Source: Cepaea nemoralis | Taxonomy: Eukaryota; Mollusca; Gastropoda; Stylommatophora; Helicidae | Direction of reading: 5' to 3' | Assembly (NCBI GenBank): GCA_014155875.1 | Contig: JACEFZ010021687.1 | Span: forward strand, 245,003-309,002 | DNA length: 64,000 bases | Part shown: positions 31,958 to 41,989 of the stretch, piece by piece | How positions within the stretch are numbered: the stretch's first letter is position 1 | Layout: each line of letters begins with the position of its first letter | Notes under the pieces: generated by a model | Seen by the model: only the letters and a program-made list of their open reading frames with translations | What the model was told of the DNA's origin: nothing | Databases searched by the model: none | Made by a program: the position numbers and the translations under genes

Positions 31958-32400
31958 AATTTCGCATTCAATCCCATTGAAAAATATTCACACATTTCAA
32001 TGTTAGCGATAAGTGGTAAGATTTTTTTTTAAAAACATATTAATCAGGTTTCATGAAATAACCCACATTTTGAGACACCTCTGAACAGTCCCAGTTTAAA
32101 CAACGCGGGGTTCTTGGCATAAGGCCAATCCCGTGAAACACGTAAAATATTCAACATTGAACGCTGATTGTCTGGCTACGCTGTAATACATTTAAAATTA
32201 TGAACTTCATCTCTGACCCGTAAATTATATACCGCATATAAACAAACTTTGAAGTCTGCTGTAAAAATCTCCAGAACAAACATTTGTTTGTTGGATGGAC
32301 ATAATGATAAGGTTATATGCTAAATCTCATCATTTTCCTTCAGTTGGTTACTGGGATATAGAATTTTATATTGGGGCAGACAAAAGTAAACACACTATAG
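31958..32400 (-). other. Sailor 5' non-coding region
   Basis: Aligns in inverse orientation with 62985-63460: shared blocks include TTCATGAAATAACC, GGACTGTTCAGAGGTG and GGCCTTATGC (reverse complement). It ends with CACACTATAG, the likely terminus, at about 32400. Confidence 0.78.
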
Positions 32401-32454
32401 CTTGTAGCCCACAAAAGATTACTTAAAGTGTACGCGATTCTGCTTTACATATAT

Positions 32455-32490
32455 TTAGATCCTCGCCGGTGCTACGGAGCTAGAGAATTA
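32455..32490 (+). mobile_element. S1 core fragment
   Basis: ATCCTCGCCGGTGCTACGGA is an isolated piece of the S1 body without head or tail. Confidence 0.5.
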
Positions 32491-32599
32491 TGCTGGAAGT
32501 GTCCTTTTTTGATTAATGGAAGGAAACCCATGGAGATAAGTGGTACAAACTGGTGAAAAAGGTTCAAACCTGCGGTCACATACTTAAAACAACGTGCAA

Positions 32600-32836
32600 T
32601 TAAATGTTGTTTATGTTATTGTTGGTATTGTTATTTGTGTTTTTGTTGTTGATGGTATTGTTATTGTTGGTATTGGTATTGTTGGTATTTTTGTTGCTGT
32701 TACTGGTACTGGTGGTGTTGCTGCTGCTGTTGGCGTTGCTGTTTCTGTTGTTGTTGTTGTTGCTGCTGTTTATGTTGTTAATGTCGTTGTTCTTGTTCTT
32801 GTTCTTGCTGTTGCTGTTATTGTTGTTTTTATTATT
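32600..32836. repeat. (GTT)n-rich imperfect microsatellite
   Basis: An interrupted run of GTT with TAT, TGC and GGT variants over about 235 bp. It yields long ORFs in three frames that are simple translations of the repeat. It directly precedes the S1 copy. Confidence 0.95.
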
Positions 32837-33245
32837 GGGGGGAGGGGGGGGTGAGTGGTCTCGAGGTATGGTGTCCGCCTCGAGTGCTGGATGTCTCGGG
32901 TTGAAGCCCTGATGGGGGTCGGAATTTTTCACCTGGTCTTCTAGTAACAAAATTTTCCCTAGTCTCTGGTTAGTGAGATCGGACGCCCGTGTGTATTGTT
33001 GCGCACGTAAAATATCCCTTGGCAGTTGGAAATCGAAAAAGAGTAGCCTAACGGCGCTGCCCGGGCAAAATTTCGAGTTAAAAATCTACCCAAAGTAATT
33101 TCAGTATCCTCGCCGGTGCTACGGAGTTCGTGCACTCAACTGAGAATCTCCGGACTCAGGCTTAAGTTAGGAGTAGAACGGAACACTTATAGGTTATACC
33201 CGTGTGCCGTGATGTTGATCCGTCGACTAAACTAACCTAACCTAG
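32832..33245 (+). mobile_element. S1 SINE, full-length copy
   Basis: It starts with a G-rich run and TGAGTGGTCTCGAGGTATGG, then GTCCGCCTCGAGTGCTGG, B-box-like GGGTTGAAGCCC, and GATCGGACGCCCGTGTG. The core GGTGCTACGGAGTTCGTGC and the end TGTTGATCCGTCGACTAAAC follow, with (CTAAC)-type tail. This is the most complete 3' end in the window. Confidence 0.88.
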
Positions 33246-33651
33246 CTATTATTGTTGTTGAGGAAGACAATGGTTGGAGATATTCGCCCTTGTTGACTTG
33301 ATGGATGAACTGGGGTTTGGTGTTGACTTAGTTTCATTCCTGAAGACACGCAACACAGTCACTCTATGCGCGTTAGTGAGGACTCTAAGCGGTGAATATA
33401 AGATGTGGGTACCGATTGTCTACCTTTCAGTATTAGCCAGAGTTGAATAAACTAAACATATTACTAATATTTACAGTCATTCAAATTAAAACAATTAGAA
33501 GTAACAGAAACTGTTTTCAGGGTCTCGTCACATAGTAGGAAATGTTTCTTAGAGAAGTGTCACGAATAGGACTCTTTTAAACACCATATGCGCATGCGGA
33601 TCTTTTATTAGACCCACATTTTTATTGACCCATATATTTATTTTATATATT

Positions 33652-33885
33652 TAGCCGGCTTCCTGACTTAGTGGTTAGCGACTTTTCTCTGTAATCTCGT
33701 ATACTCTCGTAAGTAACGTGACGACGGTGAGAATCAGCAGTGGTTCGAATAGCGTCGGTAACTTACGGGGTATGTGAGCCGGTCGCTCAGAAAGCAATGG
33801 CAAATTACTGAGCGTAATCTTGCCAAGAAGTCAACAATCAGCTGAAAGATGTTGGCAGCGATGTCCTGTAAAGGATATGCAAAAC
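33652..33885 (+). mobile_element. S4 SINE (subtype b)
   Basis: Head CCGGCTTCCTGACTTAGTGG, then TTAGCGACTTTTCTCTGTAA. The B-box region CAGTGGTTCGAATAG is followed by the shared domain (GCTCAGAAAGCAATGGCAAA) and the end GTCCTGTAAAGGATATGC. Same head subtype as 18103-18335. Confidence 0.87.
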
Positions 33886-33896
33886 AACATATATTT

Positions 33897-34140
33897 ATGC
33901 CGGTTCCGTGGCGAAGTAATTACGGACGCGGTTCGTGATACTGCATACCTGCGTTTGAAACACAGCTGAGCGCGATTTGGCAGCAGACTGCGTTGTGTTT
34001 GTGTTTTTACGAATTGGTATGGGTGGCGGTCGTTCAGAAAGTAATGGCAAACTACTGAACGTAAACTTGCCAAGAGATCACAACAGCAAAAAAAAATAAT
34101 GCTGGTATTGACTACAACGTCATGAAAAGGATATGCAACT
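33897..34140 (+). mobile_element. S3 SINE
   Basis: Head GGTTCCGTGGCGAAGTAATT, GACGCGGTTCGTGATACTGC, then GTTTGAAACACAGCTGAG. TTCAGAAAGTAATGGCAAAC and an end GAAAAGGATATGCAACT follow. It abuts an S4 copy upstream. Confidence 0.85.
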
Positions 34141-34264
34141 CACTAACATATATTTATAGAAGGCTGTAAGTCCGAGTCACTACAGGGAGACGAATGAGGT
34201 GGTCAGTATCACGGCAGCTGTCTTTACTTCCCTAGCCATTGCCTGGTACCTAGTCAGGCTAGAT

Positions 34265-34560
34265 CGACCTGAGAGCCCGGGCACAGGCGTCCATGTCTCT
34301 CCGCACATCTCGGTTATTGGTATTCTAGATCAACTCTGCTGATGATATTCCTCCATGCCGCCGTCTCAATCCATCCAGCATATTTTCTCTTGGTCTGCCC
34401 TTGCCTCGTTTCCCCGCTGAACTGTCCAGTCGTCACAATGTTCTCCAATGTCTGTCTCTCATTACGCGACCAAAGAACGCTATTTGTCTCTTTCTTATAG
34501 TTGTATTTAATGGTCTAGTTTCACTAGCCTCTTCCAAGCAATTGTTGTTAATTAGTATGG
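34265..34560 (-). pseudogene. LINE C-terminal remnant
   Basis: Minus-strand translation: FFGRVMRDRHW (the GHVMR-like motif near 34470), GKRGKGRPRENMLDGLRRRH (34410s) and NRDVRRDMDACARALRS near 34290. These are the conserved terminal blocks of the LINE C-like family. The piece lacks RT. Confidence 0.75.
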
Positions 34561-34608
34561 CAATCCAAGGTCATTCGCAACATTTTATTTTTGTTTCAGG
34601 CAGTGTTA

Positions 34609-34714
<106 letters not shown>

Positions 34715-34724
34715 TTGGTGTGAT

Positions 34725-34930
34725 AGTCTCTGTGTCTGTCTGTGTGTTTGTCTGTATAGTGTCTTTGTGTGTCTGTATGAATGTATCTATATGCATATAA
34801 GCCTCTCTCTCTCTCTATCTCTCTCTCTGTGCGTGTGTGTGTATGTGTGTGTGTGTGTGTGTGTGCCCGTGCGCCTCTGTATGAATGCATGTATTATGTA
34901 TGTGTGTAACTGCCTGTATGTGTGTTATGT
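34725..34930. repeat. (GT)n/(CT)n-rich stretch
   Basis: Mixed TGTGTG/CTCTCT runs with (CT)n at 34802-34828 and (GT)n at 34830-34865. Confidence 0.9.
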
Positions 34931-34936
34931 GCGCTG

Positions 34937-36010
34937 TCAGAGTCCTAGAAGTAGACATAGACGCAACAGACTGAGCAGACAGGACAGGCGTAGAGGACAG
35001 ACAGTCAGTCGACAGGACAGGCGTAGAGGACAGACAGTCAGTCGACAGGACAGGCATAGAGGAAAGACAGTCAGTGGACAGGACAGGCGTAGAGGACAGA
35101 CAGTCAGTCGACAGGACAGGCGTAGAGGAAAGACAGTCAGTCGACAGGACAGTCGTAGAGGACAGACAGTCAGTGGACAGGACAGGCATAGAGGACAGAC
35201 AGTCATTCGACAGGACAGGCGTAGAGGAAAGACAGTCAGTCGACAGGACAGGCGTAAAGGACTGACAGTCAGCCGACAGGACAGGCGTAGAGGACAGACA
35301 GTCAGTCGACAGGACAGGCGTAGAGGAAAGACAGTCAGTCGACAGGATAGGCGTAGAGGACAGACAGTCAGTGGACAGGACAGGCGTAGAGGACAGACAG
35401 TCAGTGGACAGGACAGGCGTAGAGGACAGACAGTCAGTGGACAGGACAGGCGTAGAGGACAGACAGTCAGTGGACAGGACAGGCATAGAGGACAGACAGT
35501 CAGTCGACAGGACAGGCATAGAGGAAAGACAGTCAGTCGACAGGACAGGCGTAGAGGAAAGACAGTCAGTCGACAGGACAGGCGTAAAGGACAGACAGTC
35601 AGCCGACAGGACAGGCGTAGAGGAAAGACAGTCAGTGGACAGGACAGGCGTAGAGGACAGACAGTCAGTGGACAGGACAGGCGTAGAGGACAGACAGTCA
35701 GTGGACAGGACAGGCATAGAGGACAGACAGTCAGTCGACAGGACAGGCATAGAGGAAAGACAGTCAGTCGACAGGACAGGCGTAGAGGAAAGACAGTCAG
35801 TCGACAGGACAGGCGTAAAGGACAGACAGTCAGCCGACAGGACAGGCGTAGAGGAAAGACAGTCAGTCGACAGTACAGTCATAGAGGAAAGACAGTCAGT
35901 CGACAGGACAGTCATAGAGGTAAGACAGTCAGTCGACAGGACAGTCATAGAGGAAAGACAGACTGTCGACAGGACAGTCATAGAGGAAAGACAGTCAGTC
36001 GACAGGGACT
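34937..36010. repeat. 33-bp minisatellite with higher-order blocks, about 32 units
   Basis: The unit is AGTCGACAGGACAGGCGTAG plus AGGACAGACAGTC. Marker changes (GGCGTAAAGG, CAGCCGACAGG, GGCATAGAGG) recur with a 231-bp offset: for example 35583 and 35814 both start GCGTAAAGGACAG. Seven-unit blocks have therefore been duplicated. Because 33 is divisible by 3, the plus strand (572 codons, 34401-36119) and minus strand (415 codons) are open with an 11-residue period. This openness is a property of the repeat, not evidence of a gene. Confidence 0.96.
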
Positions 36011-36410
36011 TGGATGCGAGACAGTGCAGGGACAGGTCACGACTGTTGACAGACACCGACACCCGAGGTCAGGGACGGTTAGATCGGAACGCAGTACAGA
36101 CTCGAGACGGACGGACTAAGGGAGTTCAGGCGAGAAACGCGTGGCCACAGGACACGAGGTAGAGACGACTGGACAAAGTCCCAGACAGACTGTGCTAGGC
36201 CAACGACGGATATGGACGTGCGAGAGAGGACTTATTGTATCTGACATGAGAGACGAGTGAAAGCTATTACGATTGACGAGCTGTATAATTGTGAAAAGAC
36301 GAGCTGCATAACTGTGAGAAGAGGAACGTGCTTGATTAAGTGAGACGTTGACGATTTGTATGCAGCTTGAGTGCTATGGCTAGATTGCATGCTAGCAACG
36401 TGAGAGTTTT
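36011..36410. other. Sequence after the 33-bp array; no gene recognised
   Basis: GACGAGCTGTATAATTGTGA and GACGAGCTGCATAACTGTGA (36276-36322) are a short internal direct repeat. Together with 36786-36960 it may be part of an LTR, but I could not show ends. Confidence 0.4.
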
Positions 36411-36418
36411 ACATAGAG

Positions 36419-36777
36419 CAGTGGTTGTCAACCTTTTTTGGCCCGTGCCCCCCTTCACCATATTTTCACAACGCCATCCCCCCCCCCTTCCTATTTCCTA
36501 CCTAAAATCCCCCACCCCCTCCTGCTCCTACACAGTATACGTAATAATGGAAGCACATACCAAATCAAGTCTAGACGTCCACATAAAACGTGATTTGTGG
36601 GTCTACTTACTATATAAAATGAATTTTAGAAGAGGTGAAACGTACAGAACTGTAAAGTATGAAGGGAAAATCAATATCAAGTAATCGGTTCTTGTATTAA
36701 CGCGATCTTGAAATAATCTTTATTCCCACGCCCCCTCCCCTGGAAACCCTAAAATCCCCACCGATTGAGAACCACTG
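36419..36777. mobile_element. hAT MITE, copy 1 (family H1)
   Basis: TIRs CAGTGGTTGTCAACC and, inverted, CAGTGGTTCTCAATC. An exact 8-bp duplication ACATAGAG lies at 36411-36418 and 36778-36785. The body (359 bp) shares GATCAAGTCTAGACGTC-type and AATCGGTTCTTGTATT sequence with 49132-49547. C-rich runs flank the body inside the TIRs. No transposase frame. Confidence 0.93.
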
Positions 36778-36785
36778 ACATAGAG

Positions 36786-36990
36786 TGATGATTGTACGTA
36801 CTTGTGTTGAAATATGTTTCAAGTACCGACACGATAGTGTTACATCGGTACTCCATTTGTATAGTGAGCGTTGCATGAGATTGTTGTAACTCTCGATTAA
36901 CGAAATAAACGTTCCTGACTGGGACGGACCAAGAGCCCGTCTCTGTGTGCAGTTCTTGTGTGAGAGATTATAATATACCAGGTCAGGGAC
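36786..36990. other. Possible solo-LTR 3' part
   Basis: AATAAACGTTCCTGACTGGG (36902-36921) followed by CAGTTCTTGTGTGAGAGATT resembles the R/U5 region of Ty3-type LTRs. No TG start or matching partner copy was found, so this is only a suggestion. Confidence 0.3.
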
Positions 36991-37126
36991 CAGGATGTAT
37001 ATGAAATATTAACGCTAGGGTCATGACAGCGCGTGCGTGCGTTTATACCTCTGTGTCGCCAGCCTTTGATAATTCCCTCCAGTATGGTTTCATAATGATG
37101 CCTTATCTTACCCCAGACAATTCTGA

Positions 37127-37272
37127 AAATTGTCAGGCACTCATTTAATGAAGCTGGGTCGACTCCAGGCCCGTACTGATCAGGATGGAAATAATCTTCC
37201 CATTACTGAGCAATGAACCCGTACTATTGTCTTGGCAAGCAAGCGTTCTAACCACTACGACAGCGCGGTACC
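37127..37272 (-). mobile_element. S6-type tRNA-derived SINE head
   Basis: Minus strand GGTACCGCGCTGTCGTAGTG, then GTTAGAACGC and AGTACGGGTTCATTGCTC. A-box and B-box spacing are right for a tRNA-derived head. The rest of the element is degraded. Confidence 0.6.
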
Positions 37273-37655
37273 CTGTATTTTAATGTGGCCACAATAATTT
37301 ATGTGTCCCTGTTTTATTGTTTTCAACGCCTTTTGTTGTTGCTTCCAGCTTTTCTGACATTTCTCTATTTATGTGAGTTTCCGTGCAATACAATCTATGG
37401 TTGTGCACATCTACATCTCCAGGGTCTCAAATTGATTTTCCGACCATGCGAAGTTTTCATCAGCAATAAATCCCCCATGTATAGATGGACATGCAGCCAG
37501 ATAAAAAGAAGTAAAAACATTTATCTACGCTTCAGTTCAAAGCAAAAGAACGCAGAACAAAATTAATGTAGACACAATAGCCAGCATAAAAACTGAACAG
37601 TTATAGTTAGTTGCATGACCTTTACATGATGTCACAATCAACCACGGCATGTATT
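37273..37655. other. No recognisable feature
   Basis: A 93-codon ORF (37285-37566) here has no recognisable motif, no signal and no repeat structure; it is probably chance. Confidence 0.4.
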
Positions 37656-37658
37656 GCA

Positions 37659-38035
37659 GTTTGTCATTTACTAGGCAACCTTTACGTTCAATAGTTTGCC
37701 ATTGCCGCACTCCGTGGCGAAGGACTTATGGACGCGGTTCGTAATAACGTAAACCTGCGTTCGAAACACAACTGCGTGCGATTTGGCAGTAGACCGTGTT
37801 GCGTTGGTTTTGCGTTGGTATCGGTGCCGGTCGTCCAGAAAGCAATGGCAAACTAATGAACGTAAATTTGCTAAGAGATCACGGCGGCAGAATTGCTGGT
37901 GTTGATTGCGATGTCCTGTAAAAAGGGTATGCAAAAAAAAAAAGTTTGCCATTGCTTTCATAGAGATCAACGCTCATACTGTAAAATCAGTGCGAGGCGG
38001 TCTGCTTGCAAATCCTCTGGGACTGATTTCGCACC
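37659..38035 (-). mobile_element. S3-type SINE in minus orientation, interrupted
   Basis: Its two parts, 37659-37692 and 37956-38035, surround the plus-strand S3 at 37706-37942. The left part has CCTTTACGTTCAATAGTTTG and the right part has GCTTTCATAGAGATCAACGC with the degraded tRNA head. Confidence 0.65.
37706..37942 (+). mobile_element. S3 SINE nested in an older S3
   Basis: Flanked by AGTTTGCCATTGC (37693-37705 and 37943-37955), a 13-bp target duplication made from the older SINE itself. Head ACTCCGTGGCGAAGGACTTA, GACGCGGTTCGTAATAACGT, B-box region GCGTTCGAAACACAAC. The end is GTCCTGTAAAAAGGGTATGC plus an A-run. Confidence 0.93.
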
Positions 38036-38091
38036 CTTAGCTCAGTGAGTTACGGGATTGTAAAGCGCGTTCACTGTCTCAGTTATCAACA

Positions 38092-38213
38092 TCATCATCA
38101 TCATCATGTTCCAGTTTTTGTATTCTCACTGTGTGGCCAAAGAATGATGACTGCTCCTTTTTTGATGTTTCTGATAAGTTGCCTTTGCGACTTAGCTTCT
38201 CTCAAAATGTCAA
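38092..38213 (-). pseudogene. LINE fragment with short (ATG)n tail
   Basis: The minus strand matches 57430-57500: a block with GTGGCCAAAGAATGATGACT (plus-strand letters) corresponds to the SSFGHIMR region of LINE E. A (TCA)n run at 38092-38107 sits where the 3' tail would be. Confidence 0.65.
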
Positions 38214-38314
38214 AAAAGTTATAGACAAATAAGAATTAAAAATTCCCTCCCCCATTAGACCTACAGATCTCAAATGACGAGTTTTCACTGTGGGTTCTCT
38301 GTGGCATTTCAAAG

Positions 38315-39190
38315 AACATCTCTGAATGCACAATCTTGCTAGGAGACAGAGACGGCCGTATATTTTCAAGTACGATCGGCTAGAGCAGTGTTTCCCAACC
38401 TTTTTTGTGCCATGCCCCACTTAAGCCTTTCTAAAATTCATATTGCCCCCCTCCCCTGCCCCACGCCCCCCCCCCCCCCTCAACATATACATTATTTTTA
38501 ATATTCAAAAATTGAAATGTTCACTAAAGAAACTTGAATGATAGGTTTTAGGAAGAAATCACTAGGTAATTATTGAGCAAACACAGTAAGTAAATTTTCA
38601 AAACATATAATGGAGAACTGAAATTCAAGTACAAAATAATTTTAATGAAAGATTTTTCTATATTATTTTAATTATTAGTAATTATTTATTATTTAAATTT
38701 AGTGAGATCCTTGCGCTTGATGCTTGCTGCAAAGAGATCTTATGTCAGGTTCCAATTTAGTTAACTTCAGTCTCAAGTCTCCCCGTTTTGTTATATTCAG
38801 CCGATTTCTTCCATTTTCGAATTGCCCCCCTTAACAGTCGAATTGCCCCCCCCCCTGTGGGGCGTGGGCCCCACGTTGGGAAACACTGGGCTAGAGGCTG
38901 TAAAATTCCCTCTGTGGTCGATGTGATGTTTCAGTCATGACTTTCTCTGGAATAATAGTCAGGTAGATATCCGCGTAGGATACATTGACGACCGGGCTAT
39001 GAATAGTAAAACATGACACTTAAGATATGACGCGCTTTTACTGTAGCTTCTTCGTGGCATTTCATTTGCTGTGGAATCCACAATGCCATTTACAGTAACA
39101 GTGATGTATTTGTCCACATGTATTGATAGCCAATCTTAGACGACAGGGACAGTCTTATTCCTTCCTCTTCCCACCTTAATTCCCCCTCCT
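38315..39190 (+). repeat. Dispersed repeat R1, copy 1 (split by a hAT MITE)
   Basis: Parts 38315-38385 and 38889-39190 align with 40245-40600: shared GAATGCACAATCTTGCTAGG-like start, TACGATCGGCT, then AATAGTCAGGTAG, GACCGGGCTATGAATAGTAA and CCACATGTATTGAT. The family type is unknown and no coding capacity was seen. Confidence 0.75.
38386..38888. mobile_element. hAT MITE (family H2) with perfect target duplication
   Basis: TIRs CAGTGTTTCCCAACC and, inverted, CAGTGTTTCCCAACG. An 8-bp duplication GGCTAGAG lies at 38378-38385 and 38889-38896. The homologous R1 copy 2 has a single GGCTGGAG at the equivalent place, giving a natural empty site. It is 503 bp with no transposase; C-runs (38465-38479, 38845-38861) lie near the ends. 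Confidence 0.94.
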
Positions 39191-39290
39191 TCCAGATGAA
39201 ATAATTAGAAGCAAGTGAACACAACAGACAAAATACAAATTGAAAAGTTGTAGTCACACCAGGTTTTCAACTTTCTGCCTCTAAATAACA
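39191..39290. other. Unassigned short gap
   Basis: Nothing recognised. Confidence 0.3.
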
Positions 39291-39292
39291 TG

Positions 39293-39440
39293 GGGCGGAG
39301 TAAATCGGAATTTAAAGCGTCGGCCTCTGGCTCAAACAGACCAGGTTCGATTCACGGTGTTGGACTCTTGGGACTTTAAATATTGAGCACAACCCACTAC
39401 CTGCAACGCTGATCGTATTCTGGTATGAACCTAAGGCCTA
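39293..39440 (+). mobile_element. S7 SINE, copy 1
   Basis: The tRNA-like head contains GCGTCGGCCTCTGGCTCAAA, then CAGGTTCGATTCACG (B-box). The body AGCACAACCCACTACCTGCA and ACGCTGATCGTATTC is shared with 60500-60660. Confidence 0.7.
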
Positions 39441-39525
39441 TCCACGTCAATATGGAAGCACTATACTCGAGTTTCGCCCTCGTTTGAGCTCGTCAGTAGT
39501 GCATATCCCTGACCGGATCCGGAAA

Positions 39526-39670
39526 CAAGCCCCGGATCACTGGCGTGTGAAGCGGGTGTGTAACCACGCGGCACACGTTGGTCACACAGCTAAATTATCA
39601 TAACAGAATATTACAACGTCACCCATCGTAGGCTATGCTCAAGATTCACACGCCAGTGATCCGGGGCTTG
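39526..39670. repeat. Perfect 25-bp inverted repeat with 95-bp spacer
   Basis: The arms (39526-39550 and 39646-39670) contain GCCCCGGATCACTGGCGTG and its exact complement. The arms extend no further; the spacer is unique. It could be TIRs of a small unknown element or a conserved hairpin. Confidence 0.85.
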
Positions 39671-39707
39671 CCAAGAACGTCACAGAAGTTTGGCAAGAAG
39701 AGTGGTA

Positions 39708-39863
39708 CACATTGTATTTTTATTGACTGTGCAGTGTTTGAAAATATTGCGTGTCCAAGTTTTGTATTTACCCTCTGTAAAGTTCATGCAACATGATAGG
39801 TAAATACAAATTTTGGACCGGCAATATTTTCAAACTGTGCACAGTCATGAAAAATACACCCTA
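39708..39863. mobile_element. Fold-back MITE, copy 2 (156 bp)
   Basis: Arms such as TGTGCAGTGTTTGAAAATAT and, inverted, TTTGTATTTACC. TA flanks at 39706-39707 and 39864-39865. Same length as the copy at 59577-59732. The left terminus is diverged. Confidence 0.82.
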
Positions 39864-39865
39864 TA

Positions 39866-40240
39866 GATGGCATGGTTCCTAGTAGAAGAGGCACGGGTAG
39901 ACCACCATGAGAATGAACACAAGATACCGCAGACATGTTAGGCAACAGGGTGCATGGGCCAGGAGATACGGTCAGAGATCGAGCGACTTTCCACCTAGCC
40001 GGGATGAGAGCAACAAAGAACCTGGTACATGGTGATGGTGACCCTGCCAATGTATTGCATTTATGATTATGCTATAAGATATTCGCATCCTCGCATTGCT
40101 ACGGAGTTTGTGCACTATCCTGAGATTCCCTCGCGTTATCTAAGAGAAAAAAATGTAGATCTTATGGGGCTATCAGTACATAATGAAAGTCATCCTTTAC
40201 AAACCAAACAACAGTCTCACTGAAAGAACACAACAACAAG
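39866..40240. other. Unassigned, with an S1-core fragment
   Basis: CGCATTGCTACGGAGTTTGT at about 40091-40110 resembles the S1 core. No head or tail. Confidence 0.45.
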
Positions 40241-40244
40241 GAAC

Positions 40245-40600
40245 ATATCTCAATGCACAATCTTTCTGGTGGACAGAGAAGGTCGGTTATTTCTAAGCAC
40301 GATCGGCTGGAGGCCGTAAAGTTCCCCCATTGATCGATCTGATAGTTCTGTCTGACTTTCTCGGGGATAATAGTCAGGTAGGAGTCCGAGCAGAATACAT
40401 TCAGGACCGGGCTATGAATAGTAAAACACGAAGCTTTCAGATCTCAAATAACGTGCTTTCACCGTTGGTTCCCCGTGACGTTTCATTTGCTGGGGAATCC
40501 ATAATGCTATTAAAAGCAACAATGATGTATTCGTCCACATGTATTGATCGTCACTTATAGAGGACAAAGGCTTAGAAGTGGGAAGCAGACACAATAGACA
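40245..40600 (+). repeat. Dispersed repeat R1, copy 2 (uninterrupted)
   Basis: Aligns with 38315-39190 minus the hAT MITE. The stretch GCACGATCGGCTGGAGGCCG at about 40300-40319 is the pre-insertion version of the MITE site. Confidence 0.75.
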
Positions 40601-40754
40601 ACAGGAAAACTGAGGTCGTGAGTTTATATCAATACTTGTTAATCTATGTTTCGTGTTTCGTCGGTTTACAGGTTCTGGTTCAACACCCACCAGTACTTCC
40701 AACAGAACAGGTGCAAGAGTGGGCCTTTATAATGGTTTCACTTGATAATATCTG

Positions 40755-41095
<341 letters not shown>

Positions 41096-41244
41096 CTACC
41101 TATTGCCTCCTTTTCTTCAATCACTACCTTCTCCTCTTCTTCATCTTTTCTCTTTTCACATTCTACAGCTAATGCTGACACCACGTCAACTACTACTGCG
41201 GCTATTACTACAATTACTAATACCACTACTACTCCTACAACTAA

Positions 41245-41482
41245 AGTTAGTTATATATCCTTTTATAGGACGTTGCAGTGAATACCATCATTGTTGCTGT
41301 TATGATATCTTGGCATGTTTAGGTTCAGCAGTTTGCCATTGCTTTCTGAAAGACCGGCACCCATACCATTTTGTAAAACAAAACCAACGCAACGCGGGAT
41401 GCTAATAAATCGCGCGCAGCTATTTTTCGAACGCGGGTATGCGGGATCACGAACTGCATCCGTAACTAATTTGCCACGGAGT
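41245..41482 (-). mobile_element. S3 SINE between two (CTA)n tracts
   Basis: Reverse complement of S3: ATCCTTTTATAGGACGTTGC, then GCAGTTTGCCATTGCTTTCT, GCGTTGGTTTTGTTTTAC in inverse, and the head ending at TTGCCACGGAGTC near 41480. Confidence 0.85.
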
Positions 41483-41489
41483 CGGCCCT

Positions 41490-41492
41490 CCT

Positions 41493-41578
<86 letters not shown>

Positions 41579-41605
41579 AGCTACTACTACTACTACTACT
41601 ACTAG

Positions 41606-41658
<53 letters not shown>

Positions 41659-41659
41659 T

Positions 41660-41691
<32 letters not shown>

Positions 41692-41735
41692 ACTACTACT
41701 ACTACTACTGCTATTATTACTACTACTACTAGTAA

Positions 41736-41785
<50 letters not shown>

Positions 41786-41822
41786 ACACTAATACTACTA
41801 CTATTACTACTACTACTACTAT

Positions 41823-41875
<53 letters not shown>

Positions 41876-41889
41876 ACTACTACTACTAC

Positions 41890-41920
<31 letters not shown>

Positions 41921-41946
41921 TAATAATAATAATAATAATAATAAAC

Positions 41947-41982
<36 letters not shown>

Positions 41983-41985
41983 CAT
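41490..41985. repeat. (CTA)n then (AAT)n microsatellite
   Basis: About 400 bp of (CTA)n with scattered ATT/AGT changes, passing into (AAT)n from about 41890. Confidence 0.97.
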
Positions 41986-41989
41986 CCAC

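Larger units (their letters stand above)
30490..32400 (-). mobile_element. DD82E (Sailor-type) IS630-Tc1-mariner transposon, copy 1
   Basis: The transposase pieces read on the minus strand. The 5' end is at about 32400 with terminus CTATAGTGTGTTTACTTTTG (reverse of 32381-32400), matched at the start of copy 2 (62980s). The catalytic spacing between the second Asp (PIMDNA, codon starting at 30884) and the Glu (NPMELMW, codon starting at 30634) is 250 nt. Allowing one frameshifting base, that is 82 intervening residues. This spacing is diagnostic of the DD82E group, reported as Sailor and abundant in molluscs. An S2 SINE interrupts it at about 31408-31705. The opposite terminal repeat was not found. 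Confidence 0.85.
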
